A stretch of 36,493 bases of DNA. It comes from Pseudomonadota bacterium. Lineage in GTDB: Bacteria; Pseudomonadota; Gammaproteobacteria; Acidiferrobacterales; Acidiferrobacteraceae. Positions 8,431-16,894 of the stretch are shown here, one piece after another (the stretch's first letter is position 1; the number at the start of each line of letters is the position of its first letter). The stretch covers positions 1 through 36,493 of the forward strand of contig JAJYPQ010000004.1 in NCBI GenBank assembly GCA_021795255.1, given 5' to 3'. The notes beneath the pieces were generated by a model. That model saw nothing but the letters and a program-made list of their open reading frames with translations, was not told the origin of the DNA and searched no databases. The translations under genes were made by a program, and so were the position numbers.

Positions 8431-8835
8431 ATGGGCGACCGAAGCTACCGGCTCATTCTGGGAACACTACTTCTCGCCGCCCTCTATGCCAATCAGCGGG
8501 GCCTAATTTTCGGTTTTATCATCATGCTGATCATAGAGGGGATCAGCAACCACCGCGTACCGCAGTTGTTGACCGCCCTACGGGCGAAAACCCGCTTTGC
8601 CCCGGTTGTCACGCCGCTTTCTTTCTTACCTTCCGAAAGACGAACACCGCGCTTTCATTTCGAGGCCGAACGCGCGTGGCGCCTGATTGCCGGGCTCATG
8701 CTTCTTGTCGGCACACTTGAATTCAACAGAGCGCTCTGGTTCCTCCCGTGGTTTATGGGTTTCGCCATGCTAGGCGCTGGCGTCAGCGGGGTCTGTCCGT
8801 TGTTGATCACAGTTGAGCGGGCTGGGTTTAGATGA
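8431..8835 (+). CDS. Small membrane protein with YgaP-like DUF2892 domain
   Basis: A 134-residue protein with four hydrophobic segments. The C-terminal half (FEAERAWRLIAGLMLLVG, a break, then FAMLGAGVSGVCPLL) follows the DUF2892 pattern: an 'ER..R..AG' start, two helices and a terminal GxxGxCP motif, as in the membrane part of YgaP. The N-terminal half has the same layout (SYRLILGTLLLAALY, then FGFIIMLIIEGISN), so the protein may be two diverged halves. The ribosome site GGGGG lies shortly before the ATG. The stop overlaps the start of the c-di-GMP enzyme (ATGA at 8832-8835), which suggests the two proteins are made, and perhaps act, together. Function is unknown. Confidence 0.6.
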   Translation: MGDRSYRLILGTLLLAALYANQRGLIFGFIIMLIIEGISNHRVPQLLTALRAKTRFAPVVTPLSFLPSERRTPRFHFEAERAWRLIAGLMLLVGTLEFNRALWFLPWFMGFAMLGAGVSGVCPLLITVERAGFR

Positions 8836-11258
8836 CGACCGGCCGCGACCGACCTCGAGACGGCACGCTGAACGCTAGAAATGGCCTATCTGTCAAGATT
8901 ACCGGTATCGTTTTCTGGGGCCTTGTCCTGATAGGCTTGCTTACGGCGGTCGCTGTTTTACACGGCGACCGCCGTACCATTCTCAGCCGCGACGGGCACC
9001 TAGGTAGTCGGCTCACAAGGCGCCTAACCGCCATTCTTCGTAGAAAAGCTATGCGTTCCAGCGCCCAAGAACAGAAAGCGGTACAAAGGCTGTTCCAATC
9101 ATGGCAAACGCGCTTTGCGGTTCAGGCCCTATGGGTACAAACCGCCCATCACATCTTTCGCTTTGGTCACGCTCCCGCAGGCGCCCTCATTCTCACCGAA
9201 GGCGCAAGGTCGGTCGCGCGACCGCAGACCGCCTCATGGACGCAGGTCCGCGTGGCCTTTCCGAGCCCAAGTCTTGCGGTCACGAGGGCCCGCGATCACC
9301 TCATGCTGTCCCTAGGCCTTATCATGATGGCCTTCGGGCTTGTTCTGCAAATCGTTTTACAGCGCATGCTATCGCGCCCCTTTGCAAGTCTTGTCACAGC
9401 CGCCGAGCGTTTCAGCGAGGGCGATACCCGGGTGCGCATGGACGCTCAGCTGCCGGGCGAATTCGGGTTTCTGGCAACGTTCATTAACAGCGCGCTTGAT
9501 TCCTGGACCAAGCAGCAGTCTAACCTCCGCGCCGCCCTTTCCCGTGCCGCTCTTTCTGAAGCGGAGCTTTCGATCGAAAAGGAGCGTGCGGAACTGACCT
9601 TGCACGCCATTAGCGATGCTGTGGTGACCATCAACATTGATGGATTGATTCAATATATCAATCCGGCAGCCGAACGCTTAACGGGCTGGACACGAAAACA
9701 CGCTGTAGGAGAGCCTCTGGAGCGGGTGGTCTGCCTGAGGGATGAAGCGACAGCCGAAGTCATCACAAACCCAGGGTACCAGTGCCTTTTTACTCGGGAC
9801 CTTCAGACCCTGAGAAAAAACACTGTCTTGCTACGCCTAAACAATGAGGCTTGCGCGATAGAACTTTCGGCGGCGGCCATGTGTGACCATAGCGATGACA
9901 TCGTCGGTGCGGTCATCGCTTTTCAGGACGTGAGCCATGCCCGCCAATTGGCCCAGCAGCTTTCCTATCAGGCAAGCCATGACGCCTTAACGGGCCTTTT
10001 GAACCGCCTACAGTTTGAAAAATCCGTCGAGGACCTTATTTACGCCACACAGAAGACAGGAGTAACCCACACCCTCCTGTACCTCGACATGGATCAGTTT
10101 AAAATCGTCAACGACACCTGCGGCCACATCGCCGGCGACACCCTGTTACGACAACTCGCGGGCCTCCTGCGTGCTGATTTGCGAAAGGACGATATTTTAG
10201 CTCGTCTTGGCGGCGATGAATTTGGAATAGCGCTTGTGGACTGCGACCTTGAACACGGGGCCCGCATGGCGGAATCCTTGCGGCAACACGTCCGGGATTA
10301 CCGATTTTCTTGGCAAAGCCGAGTGTTTTCTGTCGGCGTGAGTATTGGAGTCGTGGCTATAACGCCTGATGTTCGTGACATCAACGAGCTTCTGAGCGCG
10401 GCGGACCTGTCTTGCTATGCCGCAAAGGATCAGGGTCGCGACCGCGTTCACGTCTATTGCCCGTCCGACGCCGACCTTGCGCGGCGCCATGGGGACATGC
10501 AGTGGGCAAACGTCATTGCCGATGCCCTCAAAAATGATGGGTTTGTTCTTTATAAGCAAACCATACGCGCCATAAAGGGCTCCGATACCATCGGGGAGCG
10601 GTTTGAGATACTGCTGCGCATAAAAGGCCTTGACGGGACACTTATCGGGCCGAGCCAGTTTTTGCCGGCTGCGGAACGCTACGACCTCATGCTGCAGATC
10701 GACCGTTGGGTCATACAAACGACCTTTGAAGCGCTGTCACGAAAATCTGCATCATCTGCTTGCGAACGAATGGTTTCTATAAACTTGTCCGGGGCCTCTT
10801 TGGGTGATGAGCACATGTTAGGCTTTATTCATGCCGCTGCGCTTCGCTACGCGATTTCTCTTAAAACGGTGTGCTTCGAGATTACAGAAGCGAATGCCAT
10901 AAGTAATTTGGCACTAGCCCGCGTGTTGATCGCGGATTTGACGGCTGTCGGTTGCCGTTTTTCCTTGGATGATTTCGGAAGTGGCGTGAGCTCGTTTGGC
11001 TACCTGAAGACCCTTCCAGTCAGCTTTTTGAAGATCGACGGCCACTTCCTACAAAACATCCACAACGATCCAGTCGATAGGAGCATTGTAGAGGCCATAT
11101 CTCATATGGCTCGGAGCCTAAACATCCAAACGATCGCCGAGTGGGTCGAGAATGAGCGCATTCTTGATGTTTTGGCACAGATCGGCGTGGACTTTGTGCA
11201 GGGCAACCATATAGGGTTGCCTGAGCCTTTGAGTGTGGCCGCCTTCGACATTTCTTAG
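8832..11258 (+). CDS. Membrane GGDEF-EAL c-di-GMP enzyme (HAMP-PAS-GGDEF-EAL)
   Basis: An 808-residue protein. A transmembrane helix at about 20-44, a periplasmic sensor region of about 110 residues, a second helix at about 156-176, HAMP (about 177-230), a short coiled coil, PAS (about 250-370), GGDEF (about 380-545) and EAL (about 555-800). The cyclase site GGDEF is intact at 460-464, and the inhibitory RxxD site (RKDD) sits five residues before it, so feedback by product is expected. In the EAL domain the signature reads EIL (592-594) rather than EAL, but the Glu remains. FEITEAN, DDFGSG, KIDG and the EWVE/QG end are present, so phosphodiesterase activity is plausible. It would set c-di-GMP levels near the membrane, a possible input to MshE encoded in the same window. 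Confidence 0.9.
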   Translation: MTTGRDRPRDGTLNARNGLSVKITGIVFWGLVLIGLLTAVAVLHGDRRTILSRDGHLGSRLTRRLTAILRRKAMRSSAQEQKAVQRLFQSWQTRFAVQALWVQTAHHIFRFGHAPAGALILTEGARSVARPQTASWTQVRVAFPSPSLAVTRARDHLMLSLGLIMMAFGLVLQIVLQRMLSRPFASLVTAAERFSEGDTRVRMDAQLPGEFGFLATFINSALDSWTKQQSNLRAALSRAALSEAELSIEKERAELTLHAISDAVVTINIDGLIQYINPAAERLTGWTRKHAVGEPLERVVCLRDEATAEVITNPGYQCLFTRDLQTLRKNTVLLRLNNEACAIELSAAAMCDHSDDIVGAVIAFQDVSHARQLAQQLSYQASHDALTGLLNRLQFEKSVEDLIYATQKTGVTHTLLYLDMDQFKIVNDTCGHIAGDTLLRQLAGLLRADLRKDDILARLGGDEFGIALVDCDLEHGARMAESLRQHVRDYRFSWQSRVFSVGVSIGVVAITPDVRDINELLSAADLSCYAAKDQGRDRVHVYCPSDADLARRHGDMQWANVIADALKNDGFVLYKQTIRAIKGSDTIGERFEILLRIKGLDGTLIGPSQFLPAAERYDLMLQIDRWVIQTTFEALSRKSASSACERMVSINLSGASLGDEHMLGFIHAAALRYAISLKTVCFEITEANAISNLALARVLIADLTAVGCRFSLDDFGSGVSSFGYLKTLPVSFLKIDGHFLQNIHNDPVDRSIVEAISHMARSLNIQTIAEWVENERILDVLAQIGVDFVQGNHIGLPEPLSVAAFDIS

Positions 11259-11290
11259 CTTTAGGCTGAGACGTGCGGCAGTGCCGTGTC

Positions 11291-11307
11291 ATGGTCGGCC
11301 ATTTTGT
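11291..11307 (+). terminator. Weak candidate terminator after the c-di-GMP enzyme gene
   Basis: ATGG-TCGG-CCAT forms a short stem-loop followed by TTTGTTT, 33 bases after the stop codon. The stem is only four pairs, so this is a weak candidate. Confidence 0.25.
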
Positions 11308-11330
11308 TTCAAGTGACTACCTAAGATTTG

Positions 11331-11355
11331 CAGTTGCTAGCAGACTCAGCAACTG
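11331..11355. repeat. Perfect 8-base inverted repeat
   Basis: CAGTTGCT (11331-11338) and AGCAACTG (11348-11355) are exact inverted copies around a nine-base loop, in the convergent gap between the c-di-GMP enzyme gene and bioC. It could be part of a transcription stop or a protein site. There is no T-run directly after it on either strand. Confidence 0.4.
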
Positions 11356-11514
11356 AGCCGGCCCAGATTTTGTTAAGACTTCGACCACTGGAAGAATGGC
11401 ACTGTCCCGCCCCATAAAAGTGTCGCTCGGAACTGAGTACACTGCGAACTCCTTGAACAGCGGGTCGTGGTGTCAGAACCCGGGGGTAAGCTTTTGGGAA
11501 AAGAAAGTAACAGT

Positions 11515-11533
11515 CTGAGAGGCACCGCCTCAG
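11515..11533 (-). terminator. Hairpin directly after bioC
   Basis: Read on the minus strand, CTGAGGC-GGT-GCCTCTCAG forms a GC-rich stem with one bulged base, starting two bases after the bioC stop. It is followed by the T-rich stretch ACTGTTACTTTCTTTT. Position and stem suggest an imperfect intrinsic terminator for the bio genes. Confidence 0.4.
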
Positions 11534-11534
11534 G

Positions 11535-12386
11535 CTAGGATCGGCGTTGAATTTGACTCAGGGGAACCCGAACTTCGCCTCCGAAGGATCGTTGGGTGCT
11601 AGGATACCAGGCCTGCCCATACACGACTTCATAGGTAAGGGGCAACCGCCCATCCCGGCGGTAACGCTCGTAGGCATCCAGAAAGCCCTGGTACCGGCCT
11701 TTACCCGTCAGTCCCCGAAATCTGTCTTGGAAGGCATTCCGGGCACCAATCTGCTTCAGGTCTCGTAGAGCCGCATGGGCGGTCGGATAGGTCAGAGTGA
11801 ATCGCTCAACATCCAAAACGGGGTCGGCAAAGCCAGCCTGGATCAGGATATCTCCGACATCATGCATGTCGATAAAGGAATGAATGTGCGGTCGGTCATC
11901 GACCTTGGCCCAGGCATCCCGCAACTCTTGCAATGTATCAGGTCCGAAGGTCGAAAACGTAAGAACTCCACCCGGACGAAGGACACGCAGAAATTCCACA
12001 AAAGCGCGTCCCAAATCCATCCACTGCAACGAGAGATTTGAATGAATACAATCGATGCTCTGGGAACCTAAAGGCAAGCGCTCGCCGTCTGCGACGCACA
12101 AGGTGCTAGGGCGCCATAGGCCGCGCTGCCTTCGCGCTGCCCTCACCATCGCGGGCGCTATGTCGCAACCGATCACATGGCTCTGTCGAAAGCGCCGACG
12201 CAAACGCGGGAGGGCGTAACCTGTCCCCGTACCGACATCCAAAATTGCCTGAGGTTTGATGCGCAGCCACTGGAAACGGTCTAACAGGTGGTCACCGACG
12301 GCGCGTTGCAGGATCGCGGCTTCGTCATAGGTGGCCGCGGCCCGGCCGAATGCCGAACGAATCGCGAATCGGTTGAGATTATTCAT
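11535..12386 (-). CDS. bioC: Malonyl-ACP O-methyltransferase BioC
   Basis: A 283-residue SAM-dependent methyltransferase. BioC methylates malonyl-ACP so that it can be elongated by the fatty-acid machinery to pimeloyl-ACP methyl ester, the first step of biotin synthesis. Visible features: the family start IRSAFGRAAATYDEAA, the SAM loop ILDVGTGTGYALPRL (about residues 48-62), the acidic CDIAP after the second strand, and LRPGGVLTFSTFGPDTLQEL, a stretch typical of BioC. Length is slightly above E. coli BioC (251). The start overlaps the end of bioH by eight bases, so the two are translationally coupled, matching the consecutive roles of the enzymes. Confidence 0.9.
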   Translation of the reverse strand: MNNLNRFAIRSAFGRAAATYDEAAILQRAVGDHLLDRFQWLRIKPQAILDVGTGTGYALPRLRRRFRQSHVIGCDIAPAMVRAARRQRGLWRPSTLCVADGERLPLGSQSIDCIHSNLSLQWMDLGRAFVEFLRVLRPGGVLTFSTFGPDTLQELRDAWAKVDDRPHIHSFIDMHDVGDILIQAGFADPVLDVERFTLTYPTAHAALRDLKQIGARNAFQDRFRGLTGKGRYQGFLDAYERYRRDGRLPLTYEVVYGQAWYPSTQRSFGGEVRVPLSQIQRRS

Positions 12387-13170
12387 TGAGGAAATCCCTT
12401 ATGATGCCGACGCACTCATGCGTCTCGCTCAAAAAGGGCGCGTGGCCGGATCCAACTTGGCAAAAACGGGCTCCCGGGACTTGCTGGGCACTCCACCGCG
12501 CGGCTTCGGGCGACACGATCTTGTCATCTGCCCCGTGAATGAAGAGCGTAGGAGCCCGAATGCGCTCCAAAGCCGCGCGCATATCTTGCGCGGCCAAAAC
12601 CGAGAGCCCTTCGACCAAGGCTGGCGCTTGCGGCCGACCTCCGTTACCGAGCTCGGACACAAGCTCGCGGATCTGCCCGCGCTCGCCAACACCGGCCTGC
12701 AGGGCCAGAAAGCGGCGCAAAGTCCCTTCATAGTCGCGCTCCAACTGATCGCCAAACGCCTGCAATACCTTAAGTTCAGTCCCATGCGGCCAGTCTGTGG
12801 CGCGCACGAAGCACGGGGTGGCGCTCACTAAAATGAGTTTGGTGACGGACTCCGGGTGGTATGCCGCTAGCGCCATCGCGAACAGGCCGCCCAGTGACCA
12901 TCCAAGCCACGGGCCTGCCCCTGGATAGTCGCGCGCAAACGACCGGGCGATCCGCCGTGGGTCAAGATCACCGGGCTTATAGTCGGCACGTCCGTGGCCT
13001 GGGAGATTTATGGCTTGCGTGGGCATGGCAAGAGCTGCTTCAAAGCGAGAAAATACCCGGCTATTCAGTCCCCACCCGTGGACGAGTCGTAGCGGAACGT
13101 TACCGTCCTCGCGGCTTTGCGAAGAAAAAACAGGGGGTTCCTCGACCTCCAATGACACTCTCGCGCTCAT
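12379..13170 (-). CDS. bioH: Pimeloyl-ACP methyl ester esterase BioH
   Basis: An alpha/beta hydrolase of 263 residues. BioH removes the methyl group from pimeloyl-ACP methyl ester, ending the chain-building phase of biotin synthesis. The oxyanion region HGWGLNSRVF, the nucleophile elbow GWSLGG, the acid in HGADDKIV and the catalytic His in GSGHAPFLSE are all present and align by eye with E. coli BioH, including ATPCF and RFLALQ. An open frame extends upstream to 13266, but I chose the ATG at 13170 because CAGGG lies just before it and the length then fits the family. It is followed immediately by bioC. Confidence 0.88.
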   Translation of the reverse strand: MSARVSLEVEEPPVFSSQSREDGNVPLRLVHGWGLNSRVFSRFEAALAMPTQAINLPGHGRADYKPGDLDPRRIARSFARDYPGAGPWLGWSLGGLFAMALAAYHPESVTKLILVSATPCFVRATDWPHGTELKVLQAFGDQLERDYEGTLRRFLALQAGVGERGQIRELVSELGNGGRPQAPALVEGLSVLAAQDMRAALERIRAPTLFIHGADDKIVSPEAARWSAQQVPGARFCQVGSGHAPFLSETHECVGIIRDFLNE

Positions 13171-13822
13171 GACACCCTGTCCCATCAGCATGGTAGCGAT
13201 CGTTCCCGAAGACCGATTCACTGCCATGGCAGCACACATCAAACCGAATTCCTGCCCTAACCCCACCTCTTTCGCGGCGGTTCTGCGAGTGTTGCCGGTC
13301 CGTTCGGGTCGGAAGGCAAGGACAGCTAAGCGCGCCTAGGGCAAAGACGCATCAAAGCCGCCCACTCTGCGCGGAGTGCAACCGTTAGCGACCACGTCTT
13401 GTCCGCATATGCGTACCGGCAAGACCCAAGGCACGATGGGCGGACGAACCGGACACGCCATAATAAGCATTTGGCCGATGCGGCCCAAAGCGGGCTCGGT
13501 GTGTCAAACGCCGCACTGAACCCTGTTCAGACGCTCCCCGGAAGGAGGGCATTATACAGGAGTTGTGGAGGTCCGCGGTCGCGCGTCGTCTTGGTGAACG
13601 TCGCTGCAGCTTATCGCGGGCGAGAAACCTCGGGTTATGCCAGACCCGAAAGGACCGGCATTGAAGGGACCGATCCGAAACGGGTTGCCGATAGCGGTGG
13701 TCACGCTCAATCCGGAACGAAAAGCGCCGATCAATGCACCTCTCGTTCCCGCGTCAAAAAACGCAAGAGTGCATGACATGGGCGGCAGCTGCCTTAACCC
13801 GCGCCGGAGCCTCAGGGGCGCT
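13171..13822. other. Unusual 650-base gap between bioF and bioH
   Basis: No recognisable protein is encoded here on either strand. Open frames in the gap are either antisense to bioF or short and compositionally random. It may hold a separate promoter and leader for bioH-bioC, or the remains of a lost gene. In a normal bioF-bioH-bioC operon these genes lie close together. Confidence 0.4.
13551..13556 (-). promoter_or_regulatory. Candidate -10 box for bioH-bioC
   Basis: A perfect TATAAT on the minus strand, in the sequence CCTGTATAATGCCC, stands out in GC-rich DNA. No good -35 is seen at the right distance. If used, the transcript would carry a leader of roughly 370 bases before bioH. No BirA-type biotin operator (TTGTAAACC and its inverted copy) is seen. 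Confidence 0.25.
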
Positions 13823-14995
13823 TTATGGGGTCTGAAGGGACAATGCGGCCAGGCCTTCGAGAAGCCGTTCGACGTCGTCAGCGCTGTGGGCGGCAGACAG
13901 GGCAATACGCAGCCGCGCAGTCCCGTCCGGCACCGTAGGGGGGCGCACGGCCGAGACCAGCAACTGTCGGGAGCGTAAATGGGCGCTTGCCTCGAGCGCC
14001 CGCTGACTGGTCCCGAGGATAAGCGGCTGGATCGCAGTGGATGAGGGCAAGACAGTAAGGCCCAGGGCCTGGACCCCGTCCCGAAATTGCTGAATCCGGG
14101 CCTTGAGATGCGTGCGTCTATACTCCTCCGACCGGGCGATCTCGACACTGACGTGCGCGGCCGCAGCGACGGCGGGCGGAAGGGCCGTGGTGTAAACGTA
14201 AGGCCTCGCTGTCTGGATCAGGGCTTCAATGATATCGGAGCTCGCCGCCACAAAGGCCCCGAAAACACCGAAGGCCTTGCCGAGCGTGCCCATATGGATA
14301 AGGGCTGGGTCGTAAGCGAGCCCATGGAAGGCCGGCGTGCCTTTACCCTCAGGCCCGACCACGCCAAAACCGTGGGCATCGTCGACAATCAGGCCGAGGC
14401 CTGCCGTCTTAGCCAAAGTCAGCAATGCCGGCACCGAGGCGATGTCACCATCCATACTGAATACGCCATCGGTTACGATCAGACCACCGTCTACGGCGCT
14501 TAGGCGTTCGGCCAAATCCTCGACCTGCCGATAGCGGTGGCACTCGGACCGTGCTAAGCGGGCTGCGTCCAGCAAAGAGGCGTGGTTGCGACGATCTTCA
14601 AAGACGGCCTGGCGGCGGCCGCTGAAAGTTGTCAGGAGGGCGAGATTCGCCATGTAGCCTGTCGAAAACACAAGCGCCCGCGGTGCCCCGACAAAGGCCG
14701 CCAGTGCCTCCTCTAAATCGTGGTGAGCGCGCGTATGGCCTCCCAGGAGGTGGGAAGCTCCAGCCCCTACCCCGTAACGGCGGGCACCGGCGCAAAACGC
14801 GTCGACCACCCGCGGATCGTTCGCAAGACCAAGATAATCATTGCTGGAGAAGGTCAGCAGTCTTTCGGTGCCGATGTCGACCCACGGCCCCGCAGGCGAC
14901 GTGCGGGGTTCGCGCCGGCGCCATAAGTCGCGATCCCTCAATCCTTGAAGAAGCACCGGAAGCTTGCGCGCGAAATAGGTTTTGGCCGTGGACAT
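13823..14995 (-). CDS. bioF: 8-amino-7-oxononanoate synthase BioF
   Basis: A 390-residue PLP enzyme of the alpha-oxoamine synthase family. BioF condenses pimeloyl-ACP (or -CoA) with L-alanine to 8-amino-7-oxononanoate in biotin synthesis. Seen: the substrate loop SSNDYLGLANDP, GAGASHLLGGHTRAH, VFEDRRNHASLLDAARLA, the cofactor Asp/His pair in VDDAHGFGVVG, and the Schiff-base lysine in GTLGKAFGVFG. Length matches E. coli BioF (384). The ATG at 14995 is preceded by AAAGGA. It is divergent from the outer-membrane protein gene, with 150 bases between, so its promoter should be there. bioA, bioB and bioD are not in the window. Confidence 0.93.
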   Translation of the reverse strand: MSTAKTYFARKLPVLLQGLRDRDLWRRREPRTSPAGPWVDIGTERLLTFSSNDYLGLANDPRVVDAFCAGARRYGVGAGASHLLGGHTRAHHDLEEALAAFVGAPRALVFSTGYMANLALLTTFSGRRQAVFEDRRNHASLLDAARLARSECHRYRQVEDLAERLSAVDGGLIVTDGVFSMDGDIASVPALLTLAKTAGLGLIVDDAHGFGVVGPEGKGTPAFHGLAYDPALIHMGTLGKAFGVFGAFVAASSDIIEALIQTARPYVYTTALPPAVAAAAHVSVEIARSEEYRRTHLKARIQQFRDGVQALGLTVLPSSTAIQPLILGTSQRALEASAHLRSRQLLVSAVRPPTVPDGTARLRIALSAAHSADDVERLLEGLAALSLQTP

Positions 14996-15148
14996 CTGCG
15001 ATGTTTCCTTTGGTGAAGAATAGCGGGCTGCGTCCCTAGGGACAGCGGCGAGGCCTGTCCCATGCGCAGAGCCGACTTTCGCCAGTGGGTGCGATTTTTA
15101 GAGTCAGGTATCTTTTCTCAGATCGGTCTTTATCCTAAAGGATTTTGC

Positions 15149-15805
15149 ATGAAGCTGCTCTTAATGCGGTCCGCCATCATCTCAGCTTCGCTCTTTACGC
15201 CCGCGCTTGCCGCAACAGTCGGCGTCGGTGCCAATATCGGGACTCTAGGCCTTGGCCTGGTGCTCACAGTCCCCATTATCCCGCACCTTGTCGATGGACG
15301 GGTGATCGCTAACGGCGGACAGATCAGTGCTTATAGGACGACAGACGGATTGGACTACAGAGCCCACGCCCACTTTCGCAATGCCGCCTTACTCGCGGAT
15401 TACTACCCGTTTCACGGCCTGTTCCATGTGACAGGCGGGGCATACTACGACGACAACCGAGTGAATCTCACGGCCATCCCCGTAAACGGAATCTATACTC
15501 TGAACGGCTTTTCGGCACCGGCTTCCCAGGTAGGCCCGGTAACAGGGGTCGTGAGCTATCAGCGTTTCGCACCCTATCTCGGGCTCGGTTGGAGCAACGG
15601 TGCCCGCCGACAACGCGGCTTTGCCTTTGCGCTTGATCTCGGGGTCATGTGGGACCGGCCAACTACGACACTGACAGCGCCTGGCGCGGCCTCCAATGCC
15701 CAACTCGCGGCTGAACTGGCCAGCATACAGGGGCAGATCGAGATCGAGGCTAACCGCCTCAAGGCCTATCCCGTCTTGTCCCTGGCCTTAGGCTATCGAT
15801 TCTAG
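15149..15805 (+). CDS. Small outer-membrane beta-barrel protein
   Basis: A 218-residue secreted protein with a clear signal peptide (MKLLLMRSAIISASLF up to PALA-A). The mature chain alternates hydrophobic and polar residues with many aromatics and Gly (LGLGLVLTVPI, AALLADYYPFHGLF, VTGGAYYDDNRVN, YLGLGWSNG) and ends in LALGYRF. A terminal Phe after an amphipathic strand is the signal for outer-membrane beta-barrel insertion. The ATG at 15149 is preferred over an upstream frame start (15062) because AAAGGA precedes it and the signal peptide then begins at residue 1. A helical insert at about residues 178-201 (NAQLAAELASIQGQIEIEAN) may be a periplasmic loop. The family is not identified, and ligand or role is unknown. 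Confidence 0.65.
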   Translation: MKLLLMRSAIISASLFTPALAATVGVGANIGTLGLGLVLTVPIIPHLVDGRVIANGGQISAYRTTDGLDYRAHAHFRNAALLADYYPFHGLFHVTGGAYYDDNRVNLTAIPVNGIYTLNGFSAPASQVGPVTGVVSYQRFAPYLGLGWSNGARRQRGFAFALDLGVMWDRPTTTLTAPGAASNAQLAAELASIQGQIEIEANRLKAYPVLSLALGYRF

Positions 15806-15807
15806 CG

Positions 15808-15825
15808 GTCTCCCTTAAGGAAGAC
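15808..15825. repeat. Near-palindrome between convergent genes
   Basis: GTCTCCCTTAAGGAAGAC is a palindrome with one mismatch per arm, spanning the nine-base gap between the convergent outer-membrane protein gene and mshN and the end of mshN. It may help stop transcription from both sides, but no T-run is present. Confidence 0.25.
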
Positions 15826-16894
15826 TACTAAGTTCCTGATGAACGAACCGCGCCAATACAGGATCCAGCGCGCACTTCTGAGCCCGGATGAAGGCCTCGT
15901 GCGCGGCGCGCGGATGGCCGCGCTCACTGTCAGCAAGGCCGAGCCCAACCCACAAGCCACCGCTATGGGCAAACCGTTGGAGGCCGTCCTCATAAGCGTG
16001 CACCGCTGCCTTCACGTTCCCATCACGCAATCGTGACGCGGCAAGAAGAGCCCAGTACGGCTCCGTCTGCGCCTCTGGCGATACCTTAGCCAAGACCCCT
16101 AAGGCCTCGGCCGGCTGCCCCAGACGCAAATCCACCTGGGCGAGGAGCATGATAAGCGCACTTACCTGTGGATGTAGGGCAAACCCTCGGGCCAATACAC
16201 GCTGAGCGGCTTTGAGTTGGCCCGCGCGAACTTCCAGGCCAGCCAACAGGAGTGAGGGGCTTACCGCACCGGGAACGAGACCGAGCGCCGCCTTGAGGTC
16301 CCGACGCGCCGCTCCCGCCTTTCCTTGCCGCAGAGACGCGATCGCCAAGCGATACTGCGCTGCGCTGCGCTCGGCTCGAGTCGGAGGCACCGCGTGTCGG
16401 GAAATCCCGGCACCATAAAAATGAAAAGACCCGGGCGACCGAGACCCAGAGGTCGCCTTACGGGACACAAAGCGATGCGGAACGCCAACGTGGGTCAAGG
16501 GAGCCGTCGGCGTCCGAACCCTTAAGGCCGAAGTCTTGGGCACAGCGATCCGCCGGTGGCTTACCGCTTTACCGCGCACTGCGGCAACTGGCGGCACAGA
16601 AGTCATGATGACGGGCGCGGAGCGCGGAGAGCGTGCCACAACCTTTTTGGCCGCGAGCGAACCCGTCTGAGGGGCGTGCAAAGCACTCGTCCGCTGCCCG
16701 TATTCGACGCCCACTGCCACGAGTAGCACCGCCGCCACGGCCGCGCCCAGCGCCCACCCATACGCACGCAGGGACACATTTTTTTCCGGCGTCGGTGCTG
16801 CCCGCAAATCCTCGAGCATCGCGGATGGCGGGTGGTCGCCAGATGCCCGTTCGCGACTTTCCAGGTCCTTCAAAACTTTATTAATAAGGCTCAT
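15815..16894 (-). CDS. mshN: MSHA biogenesis protein MshN (TPR protein)
   Basis: A 359-residue protein starting MSLINKVLKDLESRERA, the conserved cytoplasmic opening of MshN proteins. That motif and the ATGA overlap with mshM (16891-16894) fix the start, although an open frame extends to 16924. One transmembrane helix (about residues 46-66) follows. After it comes a low-complexity basic, Pro/Ala/Ser-rich periplasmic spacer, then TPR-like repeats from about residue 175 (AERSAAQYRLAIASLRQGK, then QLKAAQRVLARGFALHP, QPAEALGVLAKVSP). TPR domains in this class are thought to help pilus assembly at the secretin. It is the last gene of the MSHA cluster. Confidence 0.8.
   Translation of the reverse strand: MSLINKVLKDLESRERASGDHPPSAMLEDLRAAPTPEKNVSLRAYGWALGAAVAAVLLVAVGVEYGQRTSALHAPQTGSLAAKKVVARSPRSAPVIMTSVPPVAAVRGKAVSHRRIAVPKTSALRVRTPTAPLTHVGVPHRFVSRKATSGSRSPGSFHFYGAGISRHAVPPTRAERSAAQYRLAIASLRQGKAGAARRDLKAALGLVPGAVSPSLLLAGLEVRAGQLKAAQRVLARGFALHPQVSALIMLLAQVDLRLGQPAEALGVLAKVSPEAQTEPYWALLAASRLRDGNVKAAVHAYEDGLQRFAHSGGLWVGLGLADSERGHPRAAHEAFIRAQKCALDPVLARFVHQELSSLP

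Noticed and set aside
13399..13776. Plus-strand 125-residue frame between bioH and bioF
   Set aside because: Basic, repetitive composition without motif or signal; no ribosome site. It is treated as non-coding.
13685..14541. 15-base direct repeat TGCCGATAGCGGTGG at 13685 and 14527
   Set aside because: A single 15-base match is expected about once by chance in a window of this size, and one copy lies inside bioF.
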